From Armatimonadota bacterium (lineage in GTDB: Bacteria > Armatimonadota > Fimbriimonadia > Fimbriimonadales > ATM1), in assembly GCA_013816225.1 (NCBI GenBank), contig JACDEQ010000008.1, positions 1-20,313 on the forward strand: a stretch of 20,313 nucleotides of DNA. Reading direction: 5' to 3'. The notes below the pieces were generated by a model that ran no database searches, was not told the DNA's origin, and worked only from the letters and a program-made list of their open reading frames with translations. The position numbers were made by a program, and so were the translations under genes. This document shows, one piece after another, positions 7,449 to 14,800 of this stretch; the stretch's first letter is position 1, and the number at the start of each line of letters is the position of its first letter.

Positions 7449-8341
7449 GCGCGAACGATCATAACGCTGCACTTTGCTCGGTTGAGCACGTAGTGCGAAA
7501 CGCTCCCCAATAACAGCCGGCTTAGACCCGTGCGCCCTTTCGCGCCCATAATGATAAGGTCGCAGCCCGTCGCTTCGGCATGCCCAACGATCTTGTCCCG
7601 GTCGTGCCCGTATTGAACCGAACTGCTGACCACCTCGGTCAACGGATGCAGTCTCACGGCCACTTCTTCGGTCTTTTGGCGCAGCCATTCCTCCATGCTC
7701 TTCTCCATCTCGGGCCAGTTTTCGCCCTTCTTCGCTCTTGGGAAAGCATAGAGCAGGTCTTTCGATTCGGGGTCCATGACGGAGACGGCCTCAAGGCTCT
7801 TGAATTTGCCCTTCATTAGGCTCGGGAGCTTGGCGGCAACGCCTTCTGCGAAACCGCTGTGATCTGTGGCGAACATGACCGAGAGGCCCTCGGCCGCAGC
7901 AAACTCCTTCTTGCGAGTGACGAGCAGGTTGAGGTTGGCGTCGTTGGCGAGGCTTCGCGTGACGCTGCCTAAGAGCAAGGTCTCGAAGGTGCTCTGGCCG
8001 CGTGAGCCCGCGACAGCCAGGTCCGCGTGCTGGTCGTCCGAGTACTTCGCGAGCGCATAGGCCACGTCTCCTTCGAGAACAACCGCTTTGGAATTCGGAA
8101 ACGCCTCCGCAGCCTCCTTGGAGGCTCTTTCCGCATGTTCTCGTGCGTCGTCCACGGCCTGGGTGATCTGGTCCGCGATCATCGGTCCCAAGAACGGGTG
8201 CGAGGTGGCGGTAATGATGTGCGAGGCGGAGTAAACGCTGCAGCAGTGGACCTCCGTTTCCGACCCGAGCGGATACCTGAGAAGGAACTCGCGCGCGAAA
8301 TGGGAATGGTCCGAGCCGTCCGTACCGAAGACAACTTTCAT
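7445..8341 (-). CDS. Tandem universal stress protein (two UspA domains)
   Basis: The product has 298 residues. I chose ATG 8341 because the protein then begins MKVVFGTDGSDHSHFA, the usual UspA first strand. The frame is open upstream, but those residues look non-coding and would overlap the divergent DUF72 gene. Domain 1 spans about residues 1-143 and domain 2 about 153-298. Both carry the ATP-binding signature G-x2-G-x9-G-S: GSRGQSTFETLLLGS in domain 1 (near residues 112-126) and GAKGRTGLSRLLLGS in domain 2 (near 266-280). Both domains should therefore bind ATP. Universal stress proteins are cytoplasmic and are usually induced by starvation, oxidative or energy stress. No clear Shine-Dalgarno sequence is visible. 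The gene is the first of the minus-strand cluster, so its promoter probably serves the M16, pseudopilin and selenoprotein genes as well. Confidence 0.92.
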   Translation of the reverse strand: MKVVFGTDGSDHSHFAREFLLRYPLGSETEVHCCSVYSASHIITATSHPFLGPMIADQITQAVDDAREHAERASKEAAEAFPNSKAVVLEGDVAYALAKYSDDQHADLAVAGSRGQSTFETLLLGSVTRSLANDANLNLLVTRKKEFAAAEGLSVMFATDHSGFAEGVAAKLPSLMKGKFKSLEAVSVMDPESKDLLYAFPRAKKGENWPEMEKSMEEWLRQKTEEVAVRLHPLTEVVSSSVQYGHDRDKIVGHAEATGCDLIIMGAKGRTGLSRLLLGSVSHYVLNRAKCSVMIVRA

Positions 8342-8386
8342 TTCTGCCCACGATGATACTTCGGGGAAGGGGCTTGATATAGAATC

Positions 8387-9199
8387 GTGCGAGCTATGCC
8401 GGGTCGCATTAGCATTGGAACGAGCGGATTCAGCTACGACGATTGGGTGGGCCCCTTCTATCCGATGGGATTGAAGAAGCATCGATGGTTCGACTACTAC
8501 CTTCAGGAATTCGACGCCCTAGAGGTCAACGCGTCCTACTACGCTTGGCTCTCCGCAAAGGCAGTGAGCAGCCTCGTCGAGCGCGCTCCTAGAGGCTTTC
8601 GGTTTGCGGTGAAGCTGAACAAAGAGGTCACGCACCAGAAGAGTGACGTTGACGAGGGACTTCGCGCGACGATCGAACAGAACCGGCCGTTCGCCGAGGC
8701 CGGATGCTTGGCGAGCCAGCTGGCGCAGTTCCCGAACGGCTTCCGTCCGACCGATGAAAACTGGTCTCGCGTCGAGGCTATTGTGGAGGCCCTCGATCCG
8801 CTGACACTCGAGTTCCGCCACGACCACTGGCAGGCTCCGGACTCCATGGCGAGGCTTGCTAACCTGGGGGTTTCCCTCTGCTCCGTAGACCAACCGCGGA
8901 TCGAGGGTCTTCTGGAATTCGACGACACCGTGATCGGGCCACTCGCCTACGCGCGGTTCCACGGACGGAATGCGGCCATGTGGTACGAACACGAAAAGGC
9001 GTGGCAGCGTTATGACTACCTCTACTCCGAGGCAGAAGTGAGGGAGCTGACGGCGTCGGTCCGCAAGATGAGCGAGAAGGCGAAGGAGACGCTGGTGTTT
9101 TTCAACAACCACTACGGAGCACAGGCCGTGACGAACGCGCGGCAGATGTCCGAGCAACTTGGTCGGCCGATCCGCGAGCGCCAGCCGAAACTATTTTGA
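8387..9199 (+). CDS. DUF72 (YecE-like) protein
   Basis: The product has 270 residues. DUF72 hallmarks are ISIGTSGFSYDDWVGPFYP at the start, FDALEVNASYYAW, FRFAVKLNKEVTHQK, LEFRHDHWQAP, YARFHGRNAAMWY and a C-terminal VFFNNHYGAQAVTNARQM. The family folds as a TIM barrel. Its enzymatic function has not, to my knowledge, been established, although the conserved acidic and His residues suggest hydrolysis or nucleic-acid chemistry. The start is GTG 8387 or the ATG at 8396 three codons later. A purine-rich stretch (GGGGAAGGGG, about 8363-8372) lies 14 bases before the GTG, so the exact start is uncertain. The gene is divergent from the stress-protein gene, with 45 bases between the two starts, so the two promoters must lie in or overlap that gap. 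Confidence 0.9.
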   Translation: MRAMPGRISIGTSGFSYDDWVGPFYPMGLKKHRWFDYYLQEFDALEVNASYYAWLSAKAVSSLVERAPRGFRFAVKLNKEVTHQKSDVDEGLRATIEQNRPFAEAGCLASQLAQFPNGFRPTDENWSRVEAIVEALDPLTLEFRHDHWQAPDSMARLANLGVSLCSVDQPRIEGLLEFDDTVIGPLAYARFHGRNAAMWYEHEKAWQRYDYLYSEAEVRELTASVRKMSEKAKETLVFFNNHYGAQAVTNARQMSEQLGRPIRERQPKLF

Positions 9200-9272
9200 T
9201 CCCTGGTCCGAGTCGCTTCGCGATTGGCATTCGAGAGAGCCACACACCGTGGAGGTGTCTGCACAGGAAACG

Positions 9273-10676
9273 TTATTCCGGATTGGAAACCCGTATTAGT
9301 TCCGCGCCATGAGGGGCGACGGCTGTCTTGTAGCCGTCATCGAATGGCCCTAGGTTTTGCTGCCTCCACACATCCCGGACCATACGGCGGCCCTTGAACT
9401 CGGCGGCCACTTCGGCGGGAGACGAGCCTCGATTGAACAAGCCGATCGCTTGCGAGCGGTCCTCGAGCTCCTTCATCCAAACCTCCATGTCGCCATCGGC
9501 CGACATGCGCCTCGCCTGCCGCCCGAGCGGGTCTTGATTGATGTCGAGCACCTCGTCGTTGGTGAGAAGGCTCACCGTGAAATCGTCCAGTCGAGTCATG
9601 TCGCAGCCGATAAGAAGCGGCGCGGCGAGCAAGCTCCAAAGCGTGATGTGGGTGTACTGCTCGTCCGGCGTCAGCCTAGTCGGGTGAAGGCTCGGCCCCC
9701 ACCCCACCTGCCCGACGACCATCATATCCGGGTCGTTCCAATGGCCCGGCCCTGCGTGACGCTCCTTGCCGTTCTGAGAGAAGCCGATGGTGCTCATGCT
9801 CTCCCACGTGTCGACGATGTCGCCGGTGGTGCGCCAGCAGTTTCCGCCGACGCCCCCGCCCCACTCCCACACGTCGGCCCTGCCGTATTGGCATAGGCTG
9901 TACACGATGTCCCGATCTACCTTGTCGAGCGCGGCCCGCATGACCTCGTACGGCTTCTTGTACTCGGCAAGGCTCTTGTCCTTCGCGATTTCGGTGTAGC
10001 TGCACCAGTCGTATTTTAGGTAGTCGTATCCCCACTCGGCGTACCGGGCGGCGTCCCTTTCTTCATATCCATAGCTCCCCGCAAAGCCTGCGCATGTTAA
10101 TGGCCCCGGCGACGAGTAGATGCCGGCCTTGAGTCCCAAGCTGTGGATGAATTCCGCCAGGGCCTTCATATCCGGGAACTTGTCGTTGGTGAGGATGTTG
10201 CCCTCGGCATCTCGTCCCGGATCGGGATGCCGCACCTGCCAGCAATCGTCGATATTGATGGTGCTCCAGCCGTGGTCCGCGAGGCCGCTCTCGGCCATCG
10301 CGGTGGCGGCTGCGCGTATTTTGGCTTCGTCGACGTCTTCGGCGAAGCAGTTCCAACTGTTCCATCCGAGTGGCGGGGTCAGCGCGATCCGATCACCGAC
10401 TACAAACTTGAATGAGCGCTTCGATTCTCCGCATGCATTCTTCGTCGAGAGGGTTATCGGATACTCGCCTCGTTCCGAGAGCGTTCCGCTGAACCGTCCC
10501 GCTTGTGCGTCGAGCGTCAAGCCTGGGGGCAGTCCTTCGGCGGCGAAGGACAGCGGCTTCTCCCCGGTCGCGCTTACGGCAAACAACACCGGATGTCCGG
10601 GCCGTACGCCAAAGACCTTCGGCCCGGTGATCTTGGGCTCGGGTCCCGGCTTCAGCGTCCGTATTTCGAATTCCAT
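9273..10676 (-). CDS. GH27 alpha-galactosidase with N-terminal putative Ig domain
   Basis: The product has 467 residues. An N-terminal Ig-like module (about residues 15-93: GVRPGHPVLFAVSATGEKPL ... GLPPGLTLD ... RGEYPITLS) precedes a GH27 (clan GH-D) barrel that starts at PPLGWNSWNCFAEDVDE. The expected nucleophile is D223 in YLKYDWC and the acid/base is D286 in RTTGDIVDTW, by analogy with human alpha-galactosidase A. GPGHWNDPDMM and NDEVLDINQDPLG are further family landmarks. The enzyme should release terminal alpha-linked galactose (or a related sugar) with retention of configuration. The start ATG 10676 has AAGGA just upstream, inside the end of a possible small ORF. No signal peptide is visible, so it appears cytoplasmic, although related proteins usually carry an N-terminal NPCBM-type domain and a signal. 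The gene converges on the DUF72 gene. Confidence 0.93.
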   Translation of the reverse strand: MEFEIRTLKPGPEPKITGPKVFGVRPGHPVLFAVSATGEKPLSFAAEGLPPGLTLDAQAGRFSGTLSERGEYPITLSTKNACGESKRSFKFVVGDRIALTPPLGWNSWNCFAEDVDEAKIRAAATAMAESGLADHGWSTINIDDCWQVRHPDPGRDAEGNILTNDKFPDMKALAEFIHSLGLKAGIYSSPGPLTCAGFAGSYGYEERDAARYAEWGYDYLKYDWCSYTEIAKDKSLAEYKKPYEVMRAALDKVDRDIVYSLCQYGRADVWEWGGGVGGNCWRTTGDIVDTWESMSTIGFSQNGKERHAGPGHWNDPDMMVVGQVGWGPSLHPTRLTPDEQYTHITLWSLLAAPLLIGCDMTRLDDFTVSLLTNDEVLDINQDPLGRQARRMSADGDMEVWMKELEDRSQAIGLFNRGSSPAEVAAEFKGRRMVRDVWRQQNLGPFDDGYKTAVAPHGAELIRVSNPE

Positions 10677-10679
10677 TTC

Positions 10680-10844
10680 TTATCCTTCCAAAAAGAGCCG
10701 CAGCTCGTCGTTATCGTCCTTGCCAGTAGCAACGAGGAACTCGCCCACGCGCATCACCGTTGCGCCCCAAAGAATGTACGACTGCTTTAGGGCACGTCGC
10801 ACGCTTCGTCGCACCGGGAGCCCATTTCGTCCTTGCAGCCTCAT
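10680..10844 (-). CDS. Possible small ORF between HAF-repeat and alpha-galactosidase genes
   Basis: This 54-codon frame fills the gap between two same-strand genes. It starts at ATG 10844, eleven bases after the stop of the HAF-repeat gene, with AAGGTG 7 bases upstream. It ends TAA three bases before the alpha-galactosidase ATG, in TAAGAAATG. The C-terminal half reads ILWGATVMRVGEFLVATG then KDDNDELRLFLEG, which looks protein-like; the N-terminal half is rich in Arg. I recognise no family. It could be a genuine small protein, a leader ORF coupling translation to the enzyme, or the decayed end of the upstream N-terminal domain that related alpha-galactosidases have. Confidence 0.3.
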   Translation of the reverse strand: MRLQGRNGLPVRRSVRRALKQSYILWGATVMRVGEFLVATGKDDNDELRLFLEG

Positions 10845-10855
10845 ACGGGATCACC

Positions 10856-12316
10856 TTATCCCGGGAAGGCCCACCACGCTTTGTCGATGCGGCCGAGCCA
10901 GGGATAGACGAACGTCGCTCCGAGGGCGCGGTAGCTGACTCGGGCGCGGATGGCCATGGTAAGGGGCTGGATGAAGCGGGACGTATTGGTCGTCACACTC
11001 ACATGCACCGTGTCGTCAGCGGTAGTAGCCAAGCGAGTATCGAGGACTTCGTACTGGCCCGCGACATAGTTGTAGAGCGATATCTTCTGCTCGGCGTTGG
11101 CGATGCTCGCGTTCGACTCCAGCGAGAAGCTGAAGCCGGCGGGCGAGGAAGTCGGCGCGGTCGAGTTCAGGATGATCTGAATGGGCGGTTCGGCATTGGA
11201 GAAAACCGCTCCCGGCCGCATGACCAGCTTGTCGTCGTCGCTGCTTAGCAAGGATGCCAAGGTCCCCGAGATGACCGAGCCGCGGAAAATGCTGTACGAG
11301 GTCGGTGCACTCGCTCTGGAAACCCACATCACCGCCTGCAGCGAGGGTTGCCCGTCAAACCGCCCAAAACCGACCACAGAGGTGAATGCGCCCTCGTGGG
11401 AGATGTCCCTGGCCTCGGAGGACGTGAACCCAGGGAGCAGGAACGTATGCAGGTCCACCCACGAGCCGGCCGTGCCGAACCACATGCCCGCGTGATCCCG
11501 GCCGTCCACCATGTGCGCGTAACCAACCTGTTGGCCGGCGTGCACGCCGCTGGCCTGCGACTCAGTCACCCCGGTCGGGTTCAGGTCAATCCAAGAGCCT
11601 GCCGTGCCGGTCCACACGCTGGCGCGCCTAACGCCGTCCACGTCGGCATAACCCACCTGCTGGCCCGCGTCCACCGCTAGGGCATGCGACTGACCCGAAC
11701 CGGCTGGCTTAAGGTCTACCCACGAGGCGGCCGTGCCGTTCCACAGGCTCGCGTGCAACCCGTCAGCAAAGCCGGCATAGCCCACTTGTTGGCCGCCGCT
11801 CACGCCGTTGGATTGCGAGTTCTCTGCCCCGGCGGGATGCAGATTCACATACGATTCGGCAGTGCCGCTCCACAGGGCCGCCCGGGCGGTCGTGCCCTGC
11901 CCTGTTATGCCTACTTGCTGATCCTCGCTTATGCCCCAGCCCCACGAGGATTCCATCCCGCCAGGCATTAGGCTAACCGCCGATTCGGCCGCGCCGCTCC
12001 ACAGAATGGCATGTCTACGGACGGTTCCTGTTTGATTTTCAAAGGAGAATCCCACCTGCCGGCCACTCCGCACGCCGTACACACGCCCGTCAAAGAACCC
12101 GGGCGGAGTGAGGTCCGTCCAAGATGATGCCGTGCCATTCCACAGGGAGGGGTGATACCGCCCATTGTCCTCGGCAACGTAGCCCCCCTGCTCGCCGCCG
12201 CTCACGCCACGGGCAACCGAGACATCCATTCCGTCGGGGTGCAGATAAACGACGGTCCATTGCGCATTCGCGCAAATCGCGAGAAAGAAAGCGAAGGCAC
12301 TGGTTGCATATTTCAT
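10856..12316 (-). CDS. Secreted HAF-type repeat protein
   Basis: The product has 486 residues. The start ATG 12316 has AAGGAG seven bases upstream and leads straight into a signal peptide (MKYATSAFAFFLAICANA, cleavage near residue 18-19). Residues 20-300 hold about seven imperfect repeats of some 43 residues, each following the pattern 'A-x-LW-x-GTA-x-SWVDL-x-P-x-G ... S-x-A-x-GV-x-GQQVGYA'. Examples are HASLWNGTAASWVDLKPAG and RASVWTGTAGSWIDLNPTG. This is the HAF/'extracellular repeat' pattern, probably a beta-propeller-like fold. The C-terminal 180 residues are beta-rich and lack repeats. No PEP-CTERM or membrane anchor is seen, so it should be released or periplasmic. It is on the same strand and just upstream of the alpha-galactosidase, but a functional link is only inferred from position. 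The binding target is unknown. Confidence 0.85.
   Translation of the reverse strand: MKYATSAFAFFLAICANAQWTVVYLHPDGMDVSVARGVSGGEQGGYVAEDNGRYHPSLWNGTASSWTDLTPPGFFDGRVYGVRSGRQVGFSFENQTGTVRRHAILWSGAAESAVSLMPGGMESSWGWGISEDQQVGITGQGTTARAALWSGTAESYVNLHPAGAENSQSNGVSGGQQVGYAGFADGLHASLWNGTAASWVDLKPAGSGQSHALAVDAGQQVGYADVDGVRRASVWTGTAGSWIDLNPTGVTESQASGVHAGQQVGYAHMVDGRDHAGMWFGTAGSWVDLHTFLLPGFTSSEARDISHEGAFTSVVGFGRFDGQPSLQAVMWVSRASAPTSYSIFRGSVISGTLASLLSSDDDKLVMRPGAVFSNAEPPIQIILNSTAPTSSPAGFSFSLESNASIANAEQKISLYNYVAGQYEVLDTRLATTADDTVHVSVTTNTSRFIQPLTMAIRARVSYRALGATFVYPWLGRIDKAWWAFPG
11440..12250 (-). repeat. Tandem ~130-bp coding repeats inside the HAF-repeat gene
   Basis: On the plus strand the element 'GCCGTGCCG-t/g-TCCACA' and its close variants recur near 11469, 11604, 11730, 11865, 11990 and 12130, about 126-140 bases apart. 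Each copy encodes the W/G-T-A-x-S-W segment of one protein repeat. The copies have diverged, which suggests an old duplication series and not a recent expansion, but the recurring block could still support slippage or recombination. Confidence 0.7.
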
Positions 12317-12386
12317 TTGTTCTCCTTAACCGGGAAAATTCCTTGCAGACGAACCCGGGCGCATGTTAGGTAACGCTTTTTCAGTT

Positions 12387-12616
12387 TCATTCTGGCCGCA
12401 CACTCTGCGGGTCGAGGGTGTGGACCAACCCACTCGCGATCAGCACGACTTCGCCAGGCGGAGTTAAGGACACCAAAAGGCCCGTCCGGGGGCGTTTCAA
12501 CCTCGGCGCGACGGCCCCAACAAGCTTTCCATCGCCGCCAGCTGCTCGACGTCAACCGTTCTACGCCTTGCGGATCGAGGATACTCGACGGTGGGTACGA
12601 AGCCATTGAAACTCAC
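12387..12616 (-). other. Two short overlapping frames, possible decayed small gene
   Basis: Between the HAF-repeat gene and the PEP-CTERM remnant there is no intact gene. Two protein-like minus-strand frames abut here. The first (GTG 12616 to TGA 12497) reads VSFNGFVPTVEYPRSARRR, then TVDVEQLAAMESLLGPSRRG. The second overlaps its stop as TTGA (TTG 12500 to TGA 12387) and includes GLLVSLTPPGEVVLIASGLV then HTLDPQSVRPE. Neither has a convincing ribosome binding site. They could be one small gene broken by a frameshift, or chance open frames in GC-rich DNA. I recognise no family. Confidence 0.25.
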
Positions 12617-12689
12617 TCTAGCACCAAAGGCCAAGGAGCCGCGTGTATGAAACGAGAAGAATCGCGTATGGGTCAGTGCGTCCGCCTAC

Positions 12690-12961
12690 CTACTCGGCCC
12701 GGCGTCTCAAAAACGCGGCCAACCCAAGGGCCATCGCCGCCAAACCCGACGGCTCCGGCACCGGCAAGAAGGCGATGCCTGCGGCGACGTCGAGGCCTCC
12801 GGAGCCGGGCGTGACGAAGCCGGTGCCGGCATCGCTTCACGGCTGAGTCTGAAGAACGTAGTTTGGCCGACGGGCCAGAAAAACTCGCAGAACCGATCGG
12901 AACAACGATGAATATGATGAGTGCGACGGAAGGTCGGCCGCCAGAACCAAAGCATTCCCAC
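12690..12961 (-). pseudogene. Frameshifted remnant of a PEP-CTERM secreted protein
   Basis: The last 48 codons before TAG 12690-12692 encode a clear PEP-CTERM sorting signal: FLPVPEPSGLAAMALG, then LAAFLRRRAE, with the VPEP motif, a hydrophobic helix and a terminal Arg cluster. It is preceded by DAGTGFVTPGSGGLDVAAGI. This frame is closed by TGA at 12837-12839, but a neighbouring frame upstream (from about 12961) encodes FFWPVGQTTFFRLSREA, which looks like the preceding part of a secreted beta-domain. At least one frameshift therefore separates the two pieces, and no start codon, ribosome site or signal peptide remains. The gene appears dead. An intact PEP-CTERM gene lies at 17574. Confidence 0.55.
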
Positions 12962-13521
12962 CAGCCCTAGACTTTGGACGACGGGCGAACCGCCATGGGG
13001 ACACGTACATCCACGGTTCAGCCTCGCGAGCGGTTAGAATTGTATCTTTGAAGGTCTAATCGACGGATGGGCTTGCTTTAGGAATCGAAGGATAGGTTGG
13101 GTGCTCAGGGCAAGCGTATACCTGCTCTTGTTCGCGTGACTTGTCGGTAGCTTGTCCACGACAACTTCCAATCTCGTAAACTTTCCCAAAAGGGACATGA
13201 GCAATCCTCGCGTGACGATCAGCGAGGCCGGGCAATGCGCTCGAGCTACCTTCAGTTGGTATCAGCGGCCAAAGCTCCTTGAATCGCTATGACGTTCAAA
13301 AGACCGTCGACGAAATCGGGACGCCGTCGAGGATGAGTTCGCGTAACTTACTGGTCAAGGAAGGTGGAGAACGATTATCCTAGGCACCCATCCACGAAAT
13401 CACGCCCCCGTCGCTCGGCCGTTTGTTCGGTGACCATCTTCCTGGTGGCAGTCTCGCAATCGAAAGACAATTTTGCTCAGTGCGAGCGCACGTCGACCCA
13501 TCCAGGCTTCGGACGGGACGA
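12962..13521. other. 560-base stretch without an intact gene
   Basis: I see no convincing gene, tRNA or repeat here. One very short plus-strand frame (ATG 13197 to TGA 13292, 31 codons) follows AAAAGGG and reads MSNPRVTISEAGQCARATF then SWYQRPKLLESL. It vaguely resembles the helix-turn-helix start of a transposase, and further broken frames follow it, but the likeness is too weak to call an insertion-sequence remnant. With the neighbouring wrecks it suggests a decaying region between 12317 and 13521. Confidence 0.4.
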
Positions 13522-13887
13522 TTACTTGTGGCGCTTGCCGAAGGTCAGTGCATCGAAGACTGTCGCCAAGACGACCATGAACCTGTCGAATCTCATGAGC
13601 TTGAGGATTCGGCGAACCTTCGAGCCTTCGGAGGTTACGACACGGACTTTAACCCCTGCCGGCTCGAGGGTCGTGGTTACTTGCTCCAGCCATTCCAGGC
13701 CTTGGGTGTCGATCGTTTCGGCCTTCGAAAGATCGACGATTGCGATTCGGGATTTGGATTCATCGGCCTGGCGGATGAGGCTCTCCGCAGAGGGTGCGTT
13801 GCGGCCGATATCGCCTGTGACTTCGATAATCATGGCCCGGCTGTCTTCGCTGGTCCGGACCTTGCTATTATGAATTTCTTCTAGCAT
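13522..13887 (-). CDS. STAS-domain protein (anti-sigma factor antagonist-like)
   Basis: The product has 121 residues. I chose ATG 13887, which gives a compact single STAS domain starting at about residue 18 (RAMIIEVTGDIGRNAPSAES). The centre has the family signature IVDLSKAETIDTQGLEWLEQ, with Thr61 at the position that is a phosphorylatable Ser/Thr in SpoIIAA/RsbV proteins. AGVKVRVVTSEGSKVRRILK, then LMRFDRFM, is the usual C-terminal half. An AGGAG lies 15 bases upstream, which is rather far, and the frame is open to 14067, so the start is not certain. Such proteins bind an anti-sigma/kinase partner in the cytoplasm and release a sigma factor or control a phosphatase pathway. No kinase, phosphatase or sigma gene is adjacent, so its partner is elsewhere. 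It is divergent from yebC, with 178 bases between the starts. Confidence 0.85.
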   Translation of the reverse strand: MLEEIHNSKVRTSEDSRAMIIEVTGDIGRNAPSAESLIRQADESKSRIAIVDLSKAETIDTQGLEWLEQVTTTLEPAGVKVRVVTSEGSKVRRILKLMRFDRFMVVLATVFDALTFGKRHK

Positions 13888-14065
13888 GTTGTTAGCGTGC
13901 GACTCCTTTGTCGAGCTTTGCTGAAACCAGGGCGCTTGCGCGTCCCACATTAATATAGACGACAAGAAACGACCGGTTGGCGTAAGCGCGTACCGGATAA
14001 TGCGTGAATCAGCCAAAATAGTACATACGGGTGAGCGCCGTCCGGCTGCTGACCCGGGATTCATC

Positions 14066-14800
14066 ATGGCAGGTCATTCCAAGTGGGCAAACATTCGTAT
14101 CCGCAAGGGCAAGCAGGACGCCGTTCGCGGCAACCTCTTCACCAAGCTGTCGCGCGAGATCATCGTAGCCGCCAGGCTGGGCGGCGGCGAGCAGGACGGC
14201 AACGTGCGCCTGCGAGCGGCCGTCGCCAAGGCTAAGGCCAACCGCATGCCGAACGACTCGATTAAGCGCGCGATCGACAAGGGCGCGGGTGGCGGCGAGG
14301 GTGCGAACCTGGAAGAGCTCACCTACGAGGGCTACGGCCCTGGCGGCGTGGCGATCATCGTAAAGTGCCTCACCGACAACAAGAATCGTACCGTTCCCGA
14401 GCTGCGACACGCGTTCGGCAAGGAGGGCGGAAGCCTCGGCGAAAACGGCTCGGTGAGCTGGCAGTTCAAGCAACAGGGCGAAATCGGAATTCCGGCAGAG
14501 TGGGTCGACGAGGACGAACTCACAATGGCGGCGCTCGAAGCGGGGGCGGAGGACATCGTGGCGGAGGATGGCATGTTCTATGTCGTGACGCCCGTCGAGG
14601 CCTTCCATCTTGTACAAACGGCCTTGGTCGAGCGTGGCTACAACCCTCAGGAATCCGACCTGGCCATGAACGCGACGAACAAAGTCGAAATCGGACCCGA
14701 TGATGCGCAGAAGCTGATGAAGCTCCTGGATCGCCTCGAGGACCTCGACGACGTGCAGGAAACGTACATTAACACGGACCTGCCTGATGACGTTGGCTAA
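14066..14800 (+). CDS. yebC: YebC/PmpR (TACO1) family protein
   Basis: The product has 244 residues, the normal length. The ATG at 14066 gives the invariant YebC start MAGHSKWANIRIRKGKQDA. An in-frame GTG or ATG further upstream would add unrelated residues. Other family landmarks are FTKLSREIIVAARLGGG, AKANRMPNDSIKRAIDKGAG, LEELTYEGYGPGGVAIIVKC, LTDNKNRTVPELRHAFGKEG and NGSVSWQF. The last third has the acidic EVGPDDAQKLMKLLDRLEDL-type ending. Family members have been described both as DNA-binding regulators and, more recently, as ribosome-associated factors that relieve stalling at difficult sequences; which applies here cannot be seen. There is no clear Shine-Dalgarno sequence. It overlaps the rhomboid gene by 14 bases, so the two are surely cotranscribed. 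Confidence 0.96.
   Translation: MAGHSKWANIRIRKGKQDAVRGNLFTKLSREIIVAARLGGGEQDGNVRLRAAVAKAKANRMPNDSIKRAIDKGAGGGEGANLEELTYEGYGPGGVAIIVKCLTDNKNRTVPELRHAFGKEGGSLGENGSVSWQFKQQGEIGIPAEWVDEDELTMAALEAGAEDIVAEDGMFYVVTPVEAFHLVQTALVERGYNPQESDLAMNATNKVEIGPDDAQKLMKLLDRLEDLDDVQETYINTDLPDDVG

Noticed and set aside
13197..13292. Possible transposase helix-turn-helix remnant
   Set aside because: Only 31 codons with a vague likeness; no terminal inverted repeats, DDE motif or target duplication could be seen.
12962..13521. Search for tRNA genes, CRISPR repeats or an origin
   Set aside because: No cloverleaf, regular spacer-repeat pattern or clustered DnaA-like boxes were seen.
13364..13884. Two plus-strand open frames over the STAS gene
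   Set aside because: They are shadows of the minus-strand STAS domain, which has its full signature.
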